Of a stretch of DNA of 8,093 bases, positions 5,994 to 8,093 are shown in pieces. Numbering within the stretch: the first letter of the stretch is position 1; each line of letters starts with the position of its first letter. Both the position numbers and the translations under genes were made by a program. The stretch spans positions 1-8,093 of the forward strand of contig JAJYIJ010000042.1 in NCBI GenBank assembly GCA_021790135.1, in the 5' to 3' direction. Below the pieces are notes generated by a model, which was given only the letters and a program-made list of their open reading frames with translations, was not told where the DNA came from and made no database searches. Source of the DNA: a bacterium. GTDB lineage: Bacteria; Patescibacteriota; Patescibacteriia; Magasanikbacterales; GWA2-37-8.

Positions 5994-6560
5994 ATGCCTG
6001 AAACAGCCCAACAAATAACTATCCCCGATGCCGAACAGCGAAAAATGCTCTTGCACCAAATCGGCAGCGAACGAGCCAGGCTTCTCGGTTTTATTCAGAG
6101 TAAATTGTCCGGTTCGACTCCTGGCGGTCTAATGGCAGAGGACGTTTTGCAACAAACGCTGTTAAATGCAACTGAAAACATCCACGCTTTCCGCGGGGAA
6201 GCGTCACTGTATACGTGGCTATGCAGTATTGCTCTCAATTTGATCAAGGAAGCAGCGCGCTCTGAACAAACACGCTCCGAACTGCATCAAACGAAAATTG
6301 ATGCATCGCAGCCACCTCACCATGAATCCGCATTCAGTGATCCATTTTTGGGTGAACGTTTACAAAATGCTATCCAAAAACTTAAACCCGACCAGCAAAA
6401 AGTACTTAAGTTAAAACTCCAGGGCCATAGTGGGCAAGAGATTGCGGATGCACTTGGCCTAAAACTTGAGGCAGCTAAAACGAGGCTGCACCGGGCTAAA
6501 CGCGATTTAGCGTCTATGCTTGCAGAAGAAGGTGTTCACGTTGATGAACTTTTTCAATGA
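5994..6560 (+). CDS. ECF-type RNA polymerase sigma factor (sigma-70 family)
   Basis: This 188-residue protein has the two-domain plan of ECF sigma factors, which direct RNA polymerase core to a small set of promoters. Region 2 spans about 24-90: AEDVLQQTLLNATENIHAFRG (48-68) matches the core-binding and -10 helices ('AEDv.Qet...a..n...fRG'), followed by SLYTWLCSIALNLIKE. Region 4 spans about 121-176: LQNAIQKLKPDQQKVLKLKLQG, then the helix-turn-helix GQEIADALGLKLEAAKTRLHRAKRDL (147-172), which reads the -35 element. The linker 91-120 is polar. No anti-sigma factor, zinc-binding anti-sigma motif or membrane protein lies next to it, so its control cannot be read here. The neighbouring surface-protein gene is a natural candidate target. 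The VOC gene follows 25 bases later, probably in the same transcript. Confidence 0.9.
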   Translation: MPETAQQITIPDAEQRKMLLHQIGSERARLLGFIQSKLSGSTPGGLMAEDVLQQTLLNATENIHAFRGEASLYTWLCSIALNLIKEAARSEQTRSELHQTKIDASQPPHHESAFSDPFLGERLQNAIQKLKPDQQKVLKLKLQGHSGQEIADALGLKLEAAKTRLHRAKRDLASMLAEEGVHVDELFQ

Positions 6561-6585
6561 TATTTATTTACTAACATTTCTTTCT

Positions 6586-6990
6586 ATGGCACTACAATAT
6601 GTGAGTATTCGGGTACTGAATATGGAAGAGTCATTAAAATTTTATACCGAAGAGTTGGGGCTGAAAGTCATTGACAAGCACAGCTATATGCCAGGAGAAG
6701 AAGTCGTCAGTCTCCTGGATGAAGAAACGAAACAGCACCTGAATTTGATGTATTACTCCGAGGACTGTAAATTATATACTCCCTACAAGCTGGACGGCGT
6801 GGAGCTGGACCACCTGATGTTTGTCGTGCCCGACGCAAAAAAGAAATTTCAAGAGTTGGTGGCCAAGGGCGCGCCGGTCGCCTGGGATTTGGTGGAACGC
6901 GACACGCCGACGGGTAAAATGGCCATGGGCATGGTGAAGGATCCGAACGGCATCTGGATCGGCCTGCGCAGTCAGACGGATAATAAATAA
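6586..6990 (+). CDS. VOC/glyoxalase-fold protein, metal site mostly missing
   Basis: A 134-residue protein of the vicinal oxygen chelate superfamily, the size of a glyoxalase I subunit. The first beta-alpha-beta-beta-beta module (1-58) has LQYVSIRVLNMEESLKFYTEELGLKV; the second (70-128) has VELDHLMFVVPDAKKKFQELVAKG and ends VKDPNGIWIGLR, matching the 'eDPDGy.iel' ending of the family. Against E. coli GloA (ligands H5, E56, H74, E122), only H76 is retained; the others read Y5, N53 and G126. It is therefore unlikely to be a nickel/zinc lactoylglutathione lyase and may be a binding or resistance-type VOC protein. ATG 6586 is chosen because it starts right at the first strand; an in-frame ATG at 6520 lies inside the sigma gene and adds unrelated residues. 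No Shine-Dalgarno is seen. Confidence 0.85.
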   Translation: MALQYVSIRVLNMEESLKFYTEELGLKVIDKHSYMPGEEVVSLLDEETKQHLNLMYYSEDCKLYTPYKLDGVELDHLMFVVPDAKKKFQELVAKGAPVAWDLVERDTPTGKMAMGMVKDPNGIWIGLRSQTDNK

Positions 6991-6996
6991 CAAAAA

Positions 6997-7024
6997 AGCC
7001 AGCGGAGTCTCGCCGCCCTTGGCT
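6997..7024 (-). terminator. Hairpin with a T-tract on the minus strand only
   Basis: AGCCAGCGG (6997-7005) pairs with CCGC (7013-7016) and TGGCT (7020-7024), leaving a three-base bulge CCT, and starts seven bases after the VOC stop. Six As flank each side, so only the minus-strand RNA gains a T-tract (GCTTTTTTG). On the plus strand it is a stem without the U-run. It may still end or protect the VOC transcript, but its form fits the minus strand better, where no gene is seen. Confidence 0.45.
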
Positions 7025-7063
7025 AAAAAACATCCTTCAATCAACTGGAGGTTCGACGTGAGA

Positions 7064-7092
7064 TTGATATCGGCCTGAAAAAATGGTATTCT
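7064..7092 (+). promoter_or_regulatory. Strong promoter TTGATA-17-TATTCT with extended -10, leaderless
   Basis: TTGATA (7064-7069) and TATTCT (7087-7092) have an ideal 17-base spacing, and TG at 7084-7085 gives an extended -10 (TGGTATTCT). Transcription seven bases after the -10 would begin on the A of the ATG at 7099, which predicts a leaderless mRNA. Confidence 0.75.
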
Positions 7093-7098
7093 ATTGAC

Positions 7099-7899
7099 AT
7101 GGAAACTATCATTGAGGTCACTCAATTATGCAAAAAATTCGGCGTTTTCACGGCGGTGGATAGTATTAATTTTTCTATTCAACGCGGTGAAATTTTTGCT
7201 TTTCTTGGTCCGAACGGTGCTGGGAAAAGCACAACAATTAAAATGCTAATTACCTTGCTGCGACCGACCAGTGGCCATGCCACTGTGGCGGGATATGACC
7301 TGACCCAAGAGGCGGCGGCCGTACGTAGGGCTATTGGCTACGTTCCACAGATGATCTCGGTCGATGGCACTCTCACGGCCTATGAAAACTTGATGCTGAT
7401 GGCAAAACTCTATGAGGTGCCAAAAAAAGAACGCCATGGCCGCGTCATGGAAGTGCTGAATTTTTTAAAACTGAGCGAACATGCTCAGGCGCTTGTTAGG
7501 ACTTTTTCAGGCGGCATGATCAGAAAAATGGAAGTGGGGCAGGCGATGCTTCACCGGCCACAGGTGCTCTTTCTGGACGAACCGACCACTGGACTTGATC
7601 CGGTCGCCCGTCAAAACGTCTGGCAACATCTAGTGGAACTGCGCGATCGTTTTGGCATTACAATTTTCTTTTCTACGCATTACATGGAAGAGGCCGAGTC
7701 AGTCAGCGATCGAGTGGCAATTATGAACCAAGGCCGGCTTGCCATTATCGGTACGGCCGCCGATTTGAAGGCAAAGACAGGCAGAACCGATGCCACCCTG
7801 GAAGATGCTTTTATTTTTTTTACGGGCAGTCAATTACAAACGGGGGGCAATTTCCGTGAAATTCAGCGGACGCGAAAAATCGAGCGACGACTCGGATGA
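7099..7899 (+). CDS. ABC transporter ATPase, DrrA/ABC-2 export type
   Basis: This is the 266-residue cytoplasmic ATPase subunit of an ABC-2 exporter, hydrolysing ATP to drive the permease encoded next to it. All motifs are intact: Walker A GPNGAGKST (37-45), Q-loop Q84 in GYVPQ, ABC signature FSGGMIRKM (136-144) with the SGGM.R form usual in the daunorubicin-resistance (DrrA) group, Walker B VLFLDE (156-161), D-loop GLD (165-167) and switch H194 in FSTHYMEEAE. The tail ATLEDAFIFFTG (232-243) is the standard end of this group, followed by a basic stretch of about 20 residues (RTRKIERR). Drugs, lipids or polysaccharides are all possible cargo. ATG 7099 is supported by the promoter position. The permease gene begins nine bases after the stop, in the same operon. 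Confidence 0.93.
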   Translation: METIIEVTQLCKKFGVFTAVDSINFSIQRGEIFAFLGPNGAGKSTTIKMLITLLRPTSGHATVAGYDLTQEAAAVRRAIGYVPQMISVDGTLTAYENLMLMAKLYEVPKKERHGRVMEVLNFLKLSEHAQALVRTFSGGMIRKMEVGQAMLHRPQVLFLDEPTTGLDPVARQNVWQHLVELRDRFGITIFFSTHYMEEAESVSDRVAIMNQGRLAIIGTAADLKAKTGRTDATLEDAFIFFTGSQLQTGGNFREIQRTRKIERRLG

Positions 7900-7908
7900 A
7901 CGATCGTT

Positions 7909-8093
7909 ATGTTTTCATATTGCATAAATACCGCCACCAAAACCTACATCCTTGCGGAAATGGAAGTACGCAAACTTTTGCATGATCCGACTGAATTGAT
8001 ATCACGCGCGATTCAACCAATTTTGTGGCTCGGTATCTTCGGCGAAGCCCTCAGCAAAGTCCGCGCCATTCCGACCGAAGGGTTCAGTTACCT
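7909..8093 (+). CDS. ABC-2 type permease, N-terminal part (runs off the window)
   Basis: From ATG 7909 the frame is open to the window edge (61 full codons). The protein begins MFSYCINTATKTYILAEMEVRKLLHDPTELISRA, then IQPILWLGIFGEAL. This is the typical cytoplasmic lead-in of DrrB-like permeases ('E.rkl.rdp..l....iqPilwl.iFG.al') running into the first membrane helix. The frame's own upstream stop is the TGA that ends the ATPase gene, so no earlier start exists. It should form the membrane channel for the ATPase upstream. No Shine-Dalgarno is seen, and the nine-base gap suggests translational coupling. Only the first part is visible, so completeness cannot be judged. Confidence 0.85.
   Translation, partial: MFSYCINTATKTYILAEMEVRKLLHDPTELISRAIQPILWLGIFGEALSKVRAIPTEGFSY

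Noticed and set aside
6520..6585. Upstream ATG giving a longer VOC protein that overlaps the sigma gene.
   Set aside because: The added 22 residues are not part of the VOC fold, and the ATG at 6586 begins directly at the first strand.
1..8093. CRISPR array, tRNA, rRNA, transposase or phage genes.
   Set aside because: No regularly spaced repeats, cloverleaf, rRNA-like stretch or transposase/integrase motif was found on either strand by eye.

Overview
The base and codon use, the near absence of Shine-Dalgarno sites, the short genes and above all a 965-residue secreted multidomain protein (three short 'pG..V..vY.v' repeats, three Fn3-like domains and a Cys-containing beta-rich tail) suggest a bacterium of the Patescibacteria/CPR group, probably Parcubacteria-like. 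This is an inference from style; no rRNA or marker gene lies in the window.

Layout. At 1-165 there is a possible C-terminal scrap of an upstream gene, a hairpin and an AT-rich triple 12-mer repeat. A RimI-like GNAT acetyltransferase (202-639, +) meets a truncated SAM-methyltransferase relic (640-1182, -) stop to stop, over a shared rho-independent hairpin. Next comes a compact minus-strand unit of about 0.5 kb (1321-1833). It has a near-consensus promoter, a perfect Shine-Dalgarno, a GTG-started 97-residue gene, a 3' region with three hairpins and an intrinsic terminator. It is clearly richer in GC (58-68% over most of the gene) than its flanks (about 27-37% in sampled blocks), and it is the only gene here with a strong Shine-Dalgarno, so it looks foreign or otherwise separate. 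A plus-strand pair follows: a P-loop NTPase (1996-2535) and a 96-residue unknown (2559-2849), with a promoter in front and a strong terminator behind.

The second half is all plus strand: the large surface or secreted protein (2994-5891), an ECF-type sigma factor (5994-6560), a VOC/glyoxalase-fold protein that lacks most metal ligands (6586-6990), an ABC ATPase of the DrrA type (7099-7899) and the start of its ABC-2 permease (7909 to the window edge). The sigma and VOC genes are closely spaced and probably co-transcribed. The ABC pair has its own strong promoter, placed so that the mRNA would begin at the ATG itself (leaderless).

How they may work together: the ABC pair forms one exporter. 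The surface protein and sigma factor are neighbours and could be linked by regulation, but no anti-sigma factor is visible. The most unusual items are the GC-rich mini-cassette with its structured 3' region, the methyltransferase relic ending close to it, and the atypical P-loop protein with its small partner.
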